This document shows, one piece after another, positions 9,823 through 19,245 of a stretch of DNA of 64,000 nucleotides. Positions within the stretch are counted from its first letter, which is position 1; every line of letters begins with the position of its first letter. The stretch lies in NCBI RefSeq assembly GCF_000733935.1, contig NZ_JPON01000001.1:3608623-3672622 (forward strand), in the 5' to 3' direction. Below the pieces are notes generated by a model, which searched no databases, was not told the DNA's origin, and saw only the letters and a program-made list of their open reading frames with translations. Origin of the DNA: Methylomarinum vadi (lineage in GTDB: Bacteria > Pseudomonadota > Gammaproteobacteria > Methylococcales > Methylomonadaceae). Both the position numbers and the translations under genes were made by a program.

Positions 9823-10408
9823 TATCCATCATAAGGTTTAAACCACCGGCTTTAGCCGGTCAGCTTTAGCTGCGATAATTTGCCCAAGGAGGTGGCGATG
9901 GACTATAGATACGGCAGCCATACGGTTTACCAAATTGAGTATCATTTTGTTTGGGTTACGAAGTATCGTTATAAAGTGCTGAAGGATGAAATAGCCGAAC
10001 GAGTGAGAGACTTGGTGCGGCAGACATGCGAAGCCTTTGAGATACGGATTATCAAAGGTGTCGTGAGCAAAGATCATGTGCACATTTTGGTGAGTGCGCC
10101 GCCGACTATGGCCCCAAGCGAAATCATGAGGCGAATCAAGGGACGAACTTCGAGCTATCTGTTCGAAGAGTTCCCGCACTTGAAAAAGCGATATTGGGGT
10201 CGACATTTTTGAGCCCGCGGTTATTTTTGCGCCACAGTGGGGCAAATGACTGATGAGATGATAAAGCAATATTTGGAGCATCACTTTGAACCTAATCCAA
10301 ACGATAATTTCAAGATGGAGCCCGACTAAGACGCGTCGTTTAGTCGACGCGTATCCGGACTTTCAGTCCGTTATTGGAACCCACCCGCTTGAGCGGGTGG
10401 TTGTTTAG
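9823..10408 (+). mobile_element. IS200/IS605-type insertion sequence, copy 1 of 4
   Basis: Element of 586 bp defined by comparing four identical copies in the window; each end is uncertain by one base because a T/A occurs at both junctions. It has no terminal inverted repeats and leaves no target duplication. It carries subterminal hairpins: left ACCGGC-TTTA-GCCGGT (9845-9860), right CCACCCGC-TTGA-GCGGGTGG (10381-10400), plus ACGCGTCG / CGACGCGT (10331-10352) after the transposase. These are the recognition structures expected of single-strand transposition. Copies 1, 3 and 4 follow left flanks ending in ATT. Copy 2 begins at the next base. Confidence 0.9.
9898..10329 (+). pseudogene. tnpA: IS200-type TnpA with in-frame TGA (copy 1)
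   Basis: Y1-type HUH transposase. The ATG at 9898 has a strong AAGGAGG site five bases upstream. The HUH motif is present as DHVHILVS (His-Val-His). The frame stops at TGA 10210-10212, where relatives have Trp (RYWGRHF-W-ARGYF), giving a 104-residue product; without the stop it would run 38 more codons to TAA at 10327, totalling 143 residues, the usual length. The catalytic Tyr of this family lies in the last helix, here probably the Tyr of IKQYLEHH, which is beyond the stop. The truncated product should therefore be inactive unless the TGA is read through. All four copies carry the same TGA. Confidence 0.85.
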
Positions 10409-10994
10409 TATCCATCATAAGGTTTAAACCACCGGCTTTAGCCGGTCAGCTTTAGCTGCGATAATTTGCCCAAGGAGGTGGCGATGGACTATAGATACGG
10501 CAGCCATACGGTTTACCAAATTGAGTATCATTTTGTTTGGGTTACGAAGTATCGTTATAAAGTGCTGAAGGATGAAATAGCCGAACGAGTGAGAGACTTG
10601 GTGCGGCAGACATGCGAAGCCTTTGAGATACGGATTATCAAAGGTGTCGTGAGCAAAGATCATGTGCACATTTTGGTGAGTGCGCCGCCGACTATGGCCC
10701 CAAGCGAAATCATGAGGCGAATCAAGGGACGAACTTCGAGCTATCTGTTCGAAGAGTTCCCGCACTTGAAAAAGCGATATTGGGGTCGACATTTTTGAGC
10801 CCGCGGTTATTTTTGCGCCACAGTGGGGCAAATGACTGATGAGATGATAAAGCAATATTTGGAGCATCACTTTGAACCTAATCCAAACGATAATTTCAAG
10901 ATGGAGCCCGACTAAGACGCGTCGTTTAGTCGACGCGTATCCGGACTTTCAGTCCGTTATTGGAACCCACCCGCTTGAGCGGGTGGTTGTTTAG
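10409..10994 (+). mobile_element. IS200/IS605-type insertion sequence, copy 2 of 4, abutting copy 1
   Basis: Identical 586-bp element starting at the base after copy 1, with no spacer, so the pair forms a perfect head-to-tail tandem of period 586. The left flank is therefore the right end of copy 1 (TTGTTTAG). Its right edge lies a few bases downstream of the ppc stop codon. The arrangement could arise by insertion at the end of copy 1 or by replication or recombination of a circular intermediate. Confidence 0.9.
10484..10915 (+). pseudogene. tnpA: IS200-type TnpA with in-frame TGA (copy 2)
   Basis: Sequence identical to copy 1, including the AAGGAGG ribosome-binding site, the HVH motif and the premature TGA at 10796-10798. 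Reading resumes for 38 codons to TAA. The probable catalytic Tyr is downstream of the stop. Confidence 0.85.
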
Positions 10995-10999
10995 TTATT

Positions 11000-13792
11000 C
11001 TATCCGGTATTGCGCATGCCGGCGGCGATCGCGTTGATCGTGCGCAGCAGCGGCTGCAACCAGCGGCTGTCCTGGCTATTGTCGCCATCCGTCCGCAACC
11101 GTCGCAGTAAGTTTACCTGAATATAGTTCAAGGGGCCCAGATAGGCATTGCGGCGATGCAGCGACGACGCCAGCGAGGGGTTATCGGCCAACAGGCGGTC
11201 CTTCTCGGCGACCTGCAGTACCCACTCGACGCAGCGATGATATTCCTTCGCGATCAGGCCGTGGACGCGCTGACCGGTGTCGGGATCGAGACACAAGCTG
11301 GCATACTGTTTGGAAATGCGCATGTCCGATTTGCTTAACGCCATTTGCGCGTTACTCAGCAGGTTGCGGAAGAACGGCCAGTCGCGGTACATCGCGCGCA
11401 GTTTCTCCAGTCGTTCCGGCTTGCCCGCACACCAGGTCGACAGGCTCCAGCCGATGCCGTACCAGGCGGGGAAGGTCTGTCTCGACTGCGCCCAGGCGAA
11501 CACCCAGGCGATCGCCCGCACCGAATTCTTCGACCGGTCCTGCTTTTTGCGATGCGACGGCCGCGACCCAATGTTGAGTTGGCCGATCTCGCCGACCGGG
11601 GTCGCCTCGTAGAAATAATCGAGGAAGCCGGGCGTGCGTTCGGTCAATTCGCGATAGCTTTGCTCGCCGAGCTGGGCCAGCTCGTCCATGACCGCGAGAC
11701 TTTCCGGGCAATCGGCCTGGGCCGGCTGCACCAGGCTGACGCTGGCCTTCATCAAGCCGGTGACACCCATCGTCAATTCATAGATCGCCGTTTCCATGTT
11801 GTTGTAACGGTAGAACAGCACTTCACCCTGCTCGGTGAACTTGATCTGGCCGCGCACGGTATCGGGCGGCTGGGCCAGAATCGCCTCGTGGGTCGGGCCT
11901 CCGCCGCGGCCCACCGTGCCGCCCCGGCCGTGGAACAAGCGACATTTGATGCCGCGTTGCTCGGCCAGATCGATCACTCGCCGTTGCGCCTGGAACAGGT
12001 TCCAGGCCGAAGCCAGGATGCCGCCGTCCTTGCAGGAGTCGGAATAGCCTAGCATGATTTCCTGGCGACCGGCCGAAGCCTTCAGCAGTTCCCGATAGGT
12101 CGGCGTATCGAACAAACGGGTCAGCACGGTTTCGATATGTTTGAGGTCTTCCACCGTTTCGAACAACGGACTGACCTCGATATGGCAATGCCAGTGGCCG
12201 CCGATACAGCCGACCAGGCCGCTTTGTGCCGCCAGCAGCATCACCTCCATGATATGACTGGCCGAATGCGTCATCGAAATAACGTATTTGCCGAAACATT
12301 CCGGGCCGATTTCACGCTTCATGCCGGCCATGATGTCGAACAATTCCAAGGTCTGCTGGGTCGGTGCCGACAACGTGGAACGGTCGAACATCAAGCCGCC
12401 CGGCGTCGCCAGCGCCTCGCTCAACAACGCCAAGCGCTGTTCCTCGTCCAGCGCGGAATAATTTAGATCCAGCGCCGCCGCCAGGATCTCGGCGACCGCT
12501 TCACTGTGGCGGGACGATTCCTGACGCACATCCAGTTCCATTAAATGAAAGCCGAAGGTCTCGACCAGGCGGATCAGATCGCTCAGTTCCAGGTCGGCGA
12601 TATCGCCGTCGCCATGACCCCGCAGGGATGTGTCGATCAGTTGCAAATCGCGCAGGAATTCCGCCGCGCTGCTATAGGCATGGCTGTCGCTGAGTTCGGG
12701 CTCGTCGTTGATGCGTCGGGATACCGTCAGCAGACTGCGTTCCATGCGGAATTTCATCAGGACCAGTTTATGCCGGTAAGGCTCCTGGGTGTAACGGTTT
12801 TCCAGCGCAGCAACCGAGGGACCCAGCATGGCGCGGTCGGCCTCCAGACTGTCGACGAACGCCTGGGTCAGGTCACAAAAGCCGTAAGATAAGGACAGTT
12901 GTCCGATCAATTCATCGAGACGCCGCACATATTCCTGCATGACCGTCTCGGCCTGCCGGCGCAACGCCAGCACCGTGATTTCAGGGGTTACGTTCGGGTT
13001 ACCGTCGCGGTCGCCGCCAATCCAGGAACCGAAGCGAAGGAAACTGGGCACGCGAATTGCCTGGGCCGCCTCCTCGCCATAGACATCGGCCAGCGATAGC
13101 TGGAACTTGCGATAAACCTCGGCCGTGGCCTGGAACAGCGACAGCGAGAAATAGAATAAACCGGCGTCGATTTCGTCCGCTACGCTTAACTTGCGCGAGC
13201 GCACCTCGTCGGTTTTCCACAATAGTTGAATATAACTCTGCAGGCGGTTTAGCATCTGCTTGCGCGGGTTTCCCTGCAGGCGCTGGCCGCTCAAGGCCTC
13301 CTGCGCCTGAAAGATATTGCGCAACACGCCCTTGACGGTACGGCGCTTGGCTTCGGTCGGGTGCGCCGTCATCACCGGCATGTACAGCAGTTCGTCCAGC
13401 AAGGTCTGCAATTTGTCGGCGCCGACACCCGATTCCTTTAGCGTAATCAGCGTATCGTGGAAGGAACCGGGCCAGTAATGGCCGACCAATTGTTTGTTGC
13501 GGTTCTTTAGGTTGTAGGATTCCTCGGCGATGTTGAGCAGACTGAAATAATGGCTGAACACCCGCACTACCTCGTTCATCGCTTCTTCATCCAGATTTTC
13601 CACTGTTTCCAACAGGTGGCGGCGATGCGATTCGCTGGTTTCATCGCGCAACAGCCCCGCGAACTGCTTCTGCAATTGTTCGACTGCCTTATAAACCTCC
13701 GGGCGCGCCTGGGTCTTCAATACTTTGGTCAATAACGAGCCCAGCACTTTGGATGAATGACTCAGTTTGTTGTCGTCTATTGAAATATCCAC
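11000..13792 (-). CDS. ppc: Phosphoenolpyruvate carboxylase
   Basis: Converts PEP and bicarbonate to oxaloacetate and phosphate; anaplerotic supply of the TCA cycle. At 930 aa it covers the full family length. Catalytic signatures are visible: MTAHPTEAKRRTV (N-terminal His), GGDRDGNPNVT, GYSDSCKDGG, the FHGRGGTVGRGGGPT glycine loop, and the C-terminal MRNTG. The start is a GTG at 13792, preceded by GAGGATAA at the right distance. Two IS200-type elements lie directly beyond its 3' end and an IS903-type element about 180 bases upstream of its start, so its promoter lies in 13793-13973 or must be supplied from the element. Confidence 0.97.
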   Translation of the reverse strand: MDISIDDNKLSHSSKVLGSLLTKVLKTQARPEVYKAVEQLQKQFAGLLRDETSESHRRHLLETVENLDEEAMNEVVRVFSHYFSLLNIAEESYNLKNRNKQLVGHYWPGSFHDTLITLKESGVGADKLQTLLDELLYMPVMTAHPTEAKRRTVKGVLRNIFQAQEALSGQRLQGNPRKQMLNRLQSYIQLLWKTDEVRSRKLSVADEIDAGLFYFSLSLFQATAEVYRKFQLSLADVYGEEAAQAIRVPSFLRFGSWIGGDRDGNPNVTPEITVLALRRQAETVMQEYVRRLDELIGQLSLSYGFCDLTQAFVDSLEADRAMLGPSVAALENRYTQEPYRHKLVLMKFRMERSLLTVSRRINDEPELSDSHAYSSAAEFLRDLQLIDTSLRGHGDGDIADLELSDLIRLVETFGFHLMELDVRQESSRHSEAVAEILAAALDLNYSALDEEQRLALLSEALATPGGLMFDRSTLSAPTQQTLELFDIMAGMKREIGPECFGKYVISMTHSASHIMEVMLLAAQSGLVGCIGGHWHCHIEVSPLFETVEDLKHIETVLTRLFDTPTYRELLKASAGRQEIMLGYSDSCKDGGILASAWNLFQAQRRVIDLAEQRGIKCRLFHGRGGTVGRGGGPTHEAILAQPPDTVRGQIKFTEQGEVLFYRYNNMETAIYELTMGVTGLMKASVSLVQPAQADCPESLAVMDELAQLGEQSYRELTERTPGFLDYFYEATPVGEIGQLNIGSRPSHRKKQDRSKNSVRAIAWVFAWAQSRQTFPAWYGIGWSLSTWCAGKPERLEKLRAMYRDWPFFRNLLSNAQMALSKSDMRISKQYASLCLDPDTGQRVHGLIAKEYHRCVEWVLQVAEKDRLLADNPSLASSLHRRNAYLGPLNYIQVNLLRRLRTDGDNSQDSRWLQPLLRTINAIAAGMRNTG

Positions 13793-13973
13793 TGCTTATC
13801 CTCTCATCGTAATAAATTGTTGTCGTCGACCTTTCGAAACCGGAGCGAGCGAGATGGTAGAAGCGCGCTTCGTGTTGGCCGAACGAACGATGGCAATAGC
13901 GTAAATATTTCAATATTCATTGTAAAATAGAATATTCATGAAAAATATATAGAAAATATCTATAAAAATGCTT

Positions 13974-15019
13974 GGCTTTGTTGCATAAATCGGCATAGCC
14001 CCCATATTCGAGGACATGGAGAAGAAAGGAAAGCAACGGTATAAGCTTAAAAACTGGTCGGCCTACAACCAAGCGCTGATCAATCGAGGTTCGCTCACGT
14101 TATGGTTTGATGAATCAGTCGTTCAGCATTGGCATCAGCCGGAAAAAACGGGGTATAGAGGCAGTCCAATGACCTATTCTGAGATGGCGATTCAATGTGC
14201 GCTGACTCTCAGAGAAGTGTTTAAACTGACCTTGCGAGCGACGCAAGGATTTTTGCTATCGCTGATTCAGCTATTAAAGATCGATGTCCAAGTGCCTCAT
14301 TACAGTACGTTAAGCCGGCGTCAACAAGCCTTATCGGTACGCCTGCCAAGATCGGCAAGCCAAGCGCCTCGCCATCTGGTGGTGGATTCAACGGGATTAA
14401 AGGTCTATGGCGAAGGAGAATGGAAAGTTCGCAAACATGGCGTGGGCAAGCGTCGAACATGGCGAAAACTCCATGTAATGGTGGATGCACAGACCCAAGA
14501 AGTCGTTGCGGCTGAGTTGACGGCCAATTTTGTCGGCGACCCTGAAGTACTGCCGGATTTATTGGGCCAAGTGGATGACCAAGATAAGATTACCGCCGTG
14601 GCAGGTGATGGCGCCTATGATACCGTTACTTGTCATCAAGCCATTCGCAATAAAGGGGCTCGCGCTTTGATTCCACCGCGCGAAGGCGCTGTCGAATGGC
14701 CTGATGACGAAGAGGGGGCGGTTCATCCCAGAACCGCCATTATACGGCGCTGTGCTGAAGTCGGTGAAGCGGAATGGAAACGGCAAAGTGGTTACCATCG
14801 CCGGAGTCTGGCGGAAACCTCGATGTTTCGAGTCAAAGGATTATTCAGCGATAAATTGAAAAATAGGACCTTTGCCGCCCAACAGGTCGAGGCTTACCTG
14901 CGCATTGGGGCGATGAATAAAATGACAGGCCTTGGTATGCCTGAAAGTTACCCAGTCTCATGAAAAAGTTAAGGGGAAACAGGAATGGACTGTCTCTCGT
15001 TTATTTATGCAACAAAGCC
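13974..15019 (+). mobile_element. IS5-family (IS903-group) insertion sequence with 9-bp target duplication
   Basis: The ends are near-perfect inverted repeats starting GGCTTTGTTGCATAAAT (left at 13974, right end reverse complement at 15019). The element is flanked by a 9-bp direct repeat, AAAATGCTT, at 13965-13973 and 15020-15028. Length is 1,046 bp. The intact transposase plus perfect duplication indicates a recent insertion. It separates ppc from the LysR-type gene. Confidence 0.95.
14016..14963 (+). CDS. IS903-group DDE transposase
   Basis: Full-length 315-residue transposase of the IS5 family. The DDE catalytic residues can be placed at LVVDSTGLKVYG (first Asp), AVAGDGAYDT (second Asp) and the Y-x2-RSLAETSMFR motif (Glu). 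The N-terminus (KLKNWSAYNQALINRGSLT) is typical of the IS903 group. Nothing suggests inactivation. Confidence 0.95.
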   Translation: MEKKGKQRYKLKNWSAYNQALINRGSLTLWFDESVVQHWHQPEKTGYRGSPMTYSEMAIQCALTLREVFKLTLRATQGFLLSLIQLLKIDVQVPHYSTLSRRQQALSVRLPRSASQAPRHLVVDSTGLKVYGEGEWKVRKHGVGKRRTWRKLHVMVDAQTQEVVAAELTANFVGDPEVLPDLLGQVDDQDKITAVAGDGAYDTVTCHQAIRNKGARALIPPREGAVEWPDDEEGAVHPRTAIIRRCAEVGEAEWKRQSGYHRRSLAETSMFRVKGLFSDKLKNRTFAAQQVEAYLRIGAMNKMTGLGMPESYPVS

Positions 15020-15180
15020 AAAATGCTTTATAAAATTATCAGACGAGTGAGAGAATATCGATTTTGTCCGTGGCAACGCCGGAAATATGGGCCTGCGCTA
15101 CGGGCTTGCGGTTTTTTCATCATTACCAGTACCCCTGGCAATTTCGATTACCGTGGGATTTTGCAACACCAACGCCGGCT

Positions 15181-16077
15181 ATGAAACGTATTAACTATCA
15201 ACATTTGTTTTATTTTTGGAACGTCGTGCGCGAAGAAAGCGTGACCCGGGCCAGCGAGAAACTGCATTTGGCCCAACCGACCATTAGCGCACAATTGGCG
15301 GTGTTCGAGCAGGCGGTGGGCGAAAAACTGTTCTACAAACAAGGGCGTAAGTTGGTGTTAACGGAAACCGGCCGCATCGTTTTTCATTACGCCGACGAGA
15401 TTTTTTCGCTGGGACGCGAGCTTGGCAATGCTTTGGAAGGTAAAGCAAGCGGCCGTGCCCTGCGCTTGAGTGTCGGTGTCGCCGACGCTCTGCCGAAAAT
15501 GCTGGTTTACCGTTTGATCGAGCCGGCCCGCCATTTGCCCGAACCGGTACAGGTTTTTTGCTATGAAGACAAGGCGGAGCGCCTCTTGTCGGAAATGTCG
15601 CTGCAAGGCATCGATCTGGTGCTGTCGGATGTCCCGTTGACGCCGACCAGCGATAACAAGGCCTTCAATCATTTTCTCGGCGCTTGTTCGGTCTCCGTAT
15701 TCGGAACCCGCCCATTAGCCGAACGTTATCGCGCGGATTTTCCCCGTTCCCTGAACGGCGCGCCGTTTCTGCTGCCGACCGGCAATACCGCATTGCGGCG
15801 TTCGTTGGATCAATGGTTCGATGAACAAAGCATCAGTCCAAAAATCGAAGCGGAGATCGAGGACAGCGCCTTGGTTAAAACATTCGGTAGCGGCGGCGCC
15901 GGGTTATTTGTCGCGCCGACCACGGTTGCCGAGGAAATCGAACGGCAATACAACGTCACCGCCATCGGCCATATCGACGTTGTCGAGGAACGCTTTTATG
16001 CCGTCACCATGCACAAAAGACTGAAGCATCCCGCCGTCACCGCCATTCTGGACTATGCGCGGGCCGAGTTGTTCTAG
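15181..16077 (+). CDS. nhaR: LysR-family regulator, NhaR-like
   Basis: Transcriptional regulator of 298 aa. The N-terminal winged HTH (residues about 1-60) contains NYQHLFYFWNVVREESVTRA and LAQPTISAQLAVFEQAVGEKL; the rest is a periplasmic-binding-like effector domain with a GxGLFVAPT segment, closest to NhaR, the activator of the Na+/H+ antiporter gene nhaA in E. coli. No nhaA is present here, so the target is unknown. I chose ATG 15181 because the HTH begins there; a longer in-frame reading into the IS flank carries no homologous sequence. The IS903-type insertion 160 bases upstream may have changed its promoter. Confidence 0.85.
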   Translation: MKRINYQHLFYFWNVVREESVTRASEKLHLAQPTISAQLAVFEQAVGEKLFYKQGRKLVLTETGRIVFHYADEIFSLGRELGNALEGKASGRALRLSVGVADALPKMLVYRLIEPARHLPEPVQVFCYEDKAERLLSEMSLQGIDLVLSDVPLTPTSDNKAFNHFLGACSVSVFGTRPLAERYRADFPRSLNGAPFLLPTGNTALRRSLDQWFDEQSISPKIEAEIEDSALVKTFGSGGAGLFVAPTTVAEEIERQYNVTAIGHIDVVEERFYAVTMHKRLKHPAVTAILDYARAELF

Positions 16078-16110
16078 CCGGTTGTCATGGCGTCTCCAGT
16101 GACCATGGGA

Positions 16111-17742
16111 TCAATCGATCAAGCCTTGCGCCGCCTTGCGATAGCCGCGCTTGAAAGCCTCGCGGGTTGATTGCCATTTATTGTATTTGGGGTAGGTTTT
16201 GCGCAGGATGTCGCGTACGTCCTTGCCGCCGCGCGCCAGCCGGCCGATATTGGCACCGGCCATGAAGGCGTCTTTATCGCTGGGCTGCTGGTCCTTGCCT
16301 TGGCCGCTGCCGATCACATAAGCGGTATAAAGCCGCTGTTGCCGCCAATAGCCGGGTTGGGAACTCTTACGCAAATTGACTAGCGCCTCGAACATATCGT
16401 TCTTGGTGTCGATATCGATAGTGCCGCGGAAAGCCTGCACCGATTCGGTTTCGTACCAGGAATAAAATTCCAGTTGGCGGCGGTGAACATCTTCGATGAA
16501 GATGACTTTTTCGCTCTTGCCGGCCGGAATGTCGGCGGCGATTTTCTGGTAGGCTTCCCGCCATTTGGCCTTGCGCGCCTGTCCATAGACATAATCGGTC
16601 GCCCCTTGGGTAAATTCGATCAACAGAAAGCCGATCGCGCTGAACATCTGGGCTCTTTTAGCCCGGTTAGGGGAGACCAATTTTTCGGCGATCAGGCTGT
16701 TTTCGGCCCGGTTATAGATATCGCCGAAGGCTTTTTCCAATTGATTTTGCTGACTCAGTTGTTGGTTTAGTTGTTTGACGACATGGCGGATATGACTTTT
16801 TTCGGCGCGGCTCAGTTTTTCGTAGCCGCCGTACAGGAATAAACGTTGTATTTCTTTCGGCACGCCCCGCCTCAACTCGGCGGGTAGTTTTTTAATTTCC
16901 TGGATTTCGACCTGGGCGATTTGTTCCGCCGTCGCCTGGGCTCCGTACACATCCTGATAACTGATGTCGACCGTGGAACCCGAGGCGGGAGCGGAAATGA
17001 GAGTAGTCGATTGCGCGGTGCCGGGCGATGTTTGGGCGCCGCTATCGGTATGCTGCGGTGTAGTGCCGACACCGCTGGTTTTGCCGAGTTTGATGACTGG
17101 CTCCTTGCCTTGGGCGATCTTTACCGCGCGGGCATTACGCTCCAGTTCCATCGCCTTGCTCCAAGCATCCGGATCGCCTTGTTGCATGCCTTGGCGTAAT
17201 TGCGCCCAATAGTCCTGAATTTCCTTGGAATGGCGAATGGCTTCCTGTAATTCCTGCTCCCGCGCGAAAAACTTATCCGGATGTTCGCGCAGCGCCATTT
17301 CCTCGCTCAAGTCGGCCTTGGCGATCAGGTAGTCGCGCAATACCTTGCCGGAACGATCGACCAGGCCGCGCAGTTTTTCCAACTTTCCCAGAGGATCGCG
17401 GTATGTCGGTAGGGCGGAACGGGGGACCTTGCGCTGCGTCACCAACAATTGTTCGTATTGCTGTAAGGCGGATTGCGACTGGTAATGCTTAGCCTGCGCC
17501 GAGTTTATGCCGCGTTCGGCTTCCTGCAGTTTTTTCCTGACCTGGGCCGTGTCCAGATTCTTGAACTGATAAGGGTCGTCCAGGACCCCATATTCGGACA
17601 GATAGGGTTCGGCGCTGATCACGCGCCGGGCGGCTTCGGTGCGATCGTTATGGCGCGTATCGTCGGCCAGGCAGGCGGCGGCCAACAGAGCCCCGCAAAG
17701 CGCTACGACTGGCCGAGGCTTGGCGGTAAAACATTTGGTCAT
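16111..17742 (-). CDS. Exported protein of unknown function (third gene of a three-gene operon)
   Basis: No family recognised. The 543-residue protein starts with a signal sequence (VVALCGALLAAACLADD; possible but poor lipobox) followed by a long, charged, Gln-rich, largely helical protein with coiled-coil-like stretches (residues about 60-210), a Ser/Thr/Gly-rich linker near residues 225-255, and a C-terminal helical region. Its ATG overlaps the stop of the PPC-repeat gene upstream as ATGA, indicating translational coupling and probably physical association. No catalytic motif is evident. Confidence 0.6.
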   Translation of the reverse strand: MTKCFTAKPRPVVALCGALLAAACLADDTRHNDRTEAARRVISAEPYLSEYGVLDDPYQFKNLDTAQVRKKLQEAERGINSAQAKHYQSQSALQQYEQLLVTQRKVPRSALPTYRDPLGKLEKLRGLVDRSGKVLRDYLIAKADLSEEMALREHPDKFFAREQELQEAIRHSKEIQDYWAQLRQGMQQGDPDAWSKAMELERNARAVKIAQGKEPVIKLGKTSGVGTTPQHTDSGAQTSPGTAQSTTLISAPASGSTVDISYQDVYGAQATAEQIAQVEIQEIKKLPAELRRGVPKEIQRLFLYGGYEKLSRAEKSHIRHVVKQLNQQLSQQNQLEKAFGDIYNRAENSLIAEKLVSPNRAKRAQMFSAIGFLLIEFTQGATDYVYGQARKAKWREAYQKIAADIPAGKSEKVIFIEDVHRRQLEFYSWYETESVQAFRGTIDIDTKNDMFEALVNLRKSSQPGYWRQQRLYTAYVIGSGQGKDQQPSDKDAFMAGANIGRLARGGKDVRDILRKTYPKYNKWQSTREAFKRGYRKAAQGLID

Positions 17743-19193
17743 TGCAATGTCGCCGTGATGCGATAAGGCGATACCGAACGGGCGTCATCGCGGCCGTCAT
17801 GGACTTCGATGTAATAGCTGCCGGGTTCGGGCAAGCTGACCTTGCCCATGACGTCGCCTCCCTTGCTCAGCGGTGCCATCCAGTTGGAAATGGTATTTTT
17901 TTCGCCGTTCCAGAGCCTGAATACCATATCCAAATCTTGCGGCGATTGCGTGATTTCCACCGTTAATTCGCCTTGTTTATCGACATCGACACGGTACCAG
18001 TCGGCGTCTCGCTTCGGTAGGATAGTGGCTGTCACCGTTTCTCCCAGCGGCAAGGGCTTGGCCTGGGCAAAGCTGTTATTGGGCTCGGCCCGGTCGCCGC
18101 TGGCTTTGAATTCGAAGGTCAAGGTAAACGGTTGCACCGAGCGTTGATCGTCGCGGTCGTCATGCACTTCCAAATAATAGCTGCCGGGCTCCGGCAAATC
18201 GAGGACCGCCTCGGTAGGCCCGCCCTTGCTCAACGGCGCGAACCAATTGGTTATCGTCTCCTTGTTGGCGTTCCAGAGACGAAAAACGATGGCCAGGTTT
18301 TCCGCGACTTGTTCGGCGACGATTTTCAACTCGCCTTGTTCGGCTATCTCGAAGCGATACCAGTCGACGTCGCGCTGCGGTAATATCGTTGCTTGGAGCG
18401 ATGATTCCAGGTCGATCGGCGCCGCTTTGCCGAAACTGTCGTTCGGTTCGAAGCGATCGCCGCTGGGCGTGAATTGCAATTCCAATCGATAGCCGTCGCT
18501 GGCATGACTGTCGTCGCGGCCGTCGTGCACTTCCAAAAAGTAGTCGCCGGGACTTTTCAGGTCGATCGACGCGTTCAGCTCGCCTCCCTTGCGCAGCGGC
18601 GAATACCAGTTGCTGATGGTCTCTTTGTTGCCGTTCCAAACCCGCAGCACCAGATCGATGTTGTCCGGCACCTGTTTGCTGGCGATGACCAGTTGGCCTT
18701 GTTCGGGGACGGCCAGACGGTACCAGTCGGCGTCCCGGCGGGGTTGAATCGTGCCGCTGATCTCGCCGTTCAACGCGATCGGATCGGCTTTGCCGAAACT
18801 GTTGTTGGATTCGCTTTCGACACTGTCGGCGGTTATGGCTTCCGCCGTCTCGGCCGTATCATCGGGTCGTGTCGTTGTCGCTTCGGCTGCCGGCGAACCT
18901 TCTCCAGCTTCAAGTTCTTGCGCGGTGTTTTCCAAGTCCTGCAGGTTTCGGTCGATTTCGTCCAAGGCCTTGACCAGCTCGTCGAAACCCTCCGGCTTGG
19001 TCGCCGGGTCGAGCTGATCGTCGGCAATGTCGTCGATTTCCATGTCGATATCGGTCAACGTCATGATCTGTTCTTCGCTCAACGTGTCATCGCTGAGGGT
19101 TTCGGCCCAGGCCAAGTAAGGAAGCGCCGTGCAAGCCAGCCAGGCGCCGAAGCCAAGCATCATGGTTTGTCTCACTCTATTTTTCTTCATCAT
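17739..19193 (-). CDS. Secreted protein with three tandem PPC (pre-peptidase C-terminal) domains
   Basis: A signal peptide (MMLGFGAWLACTALPYLAWA) is followed by an acidic Asp/Glu-rich helical stretch (about residues 35-125) and three tandem copies of about 105 residues. Each copy has the pattern EPNxSFGxAxPI, xRDxDWYR, LxxxxxNxxxTIxNWxxPLxKGG and GxYxxEVHDxRDD. These are PPC-type beta-sandwich domains, usually found behind secreted peptidases; here no peptidase domain is attached. The repeated VHDGRDD could bind calcium. It is the middle gene of the operon, coupled by ATGA to the gene after it and 52 bases downstream of the first gene. Role unknown; a periplasmic or surface assembly is an inference. 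Confidence 0.75.
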   Translation of the reverse strand: MMKKNRVRQTMMLGFGAWLACTALPYLAWAETLSDDTLSEEQIMTLTDIDMEIDDIADDQLDPATKPEGFDELVKALDEIDRNLQDLENTAQELEAGEGSPAAEATTTRPDDTAETAEAITADSVESESNNSFGKADPIALNGEISGTIQPRRDADWYRLAVPEQGQLVIASKQVPDNIDLVLRVWNGNKETISNWYSPLRKGGELNASIDLKSPGDYFLEVHDGRDDSHASDGYRLELQFTPSGDRFEPNDSFGKAAPIDLESSLQATILPQRDVDWYRFEIAEQGELKIVAEQVAENLAIVFRLWNANKETITNWFAPLSKGGPTEAVLDLPEPGSYYLEVHDDRDDQRSVQPFTLTFEFKASGDRAEPNNSFAQAKPLPLGETVTATILPKRDADWYRVDVDKQGELTVEITQSPQDLDMVFRLWNGEKNTISNWMAPLSKGGDVMGKVSLPEPGSYYIEVHDGRDDARSVSPYRITATLQ

Positions 19194-19245
19194 AAGCCAT
19201 CTCTTCCCGTGTCAATGTGGCAATAACGATTAGTTCGCGGCATGG

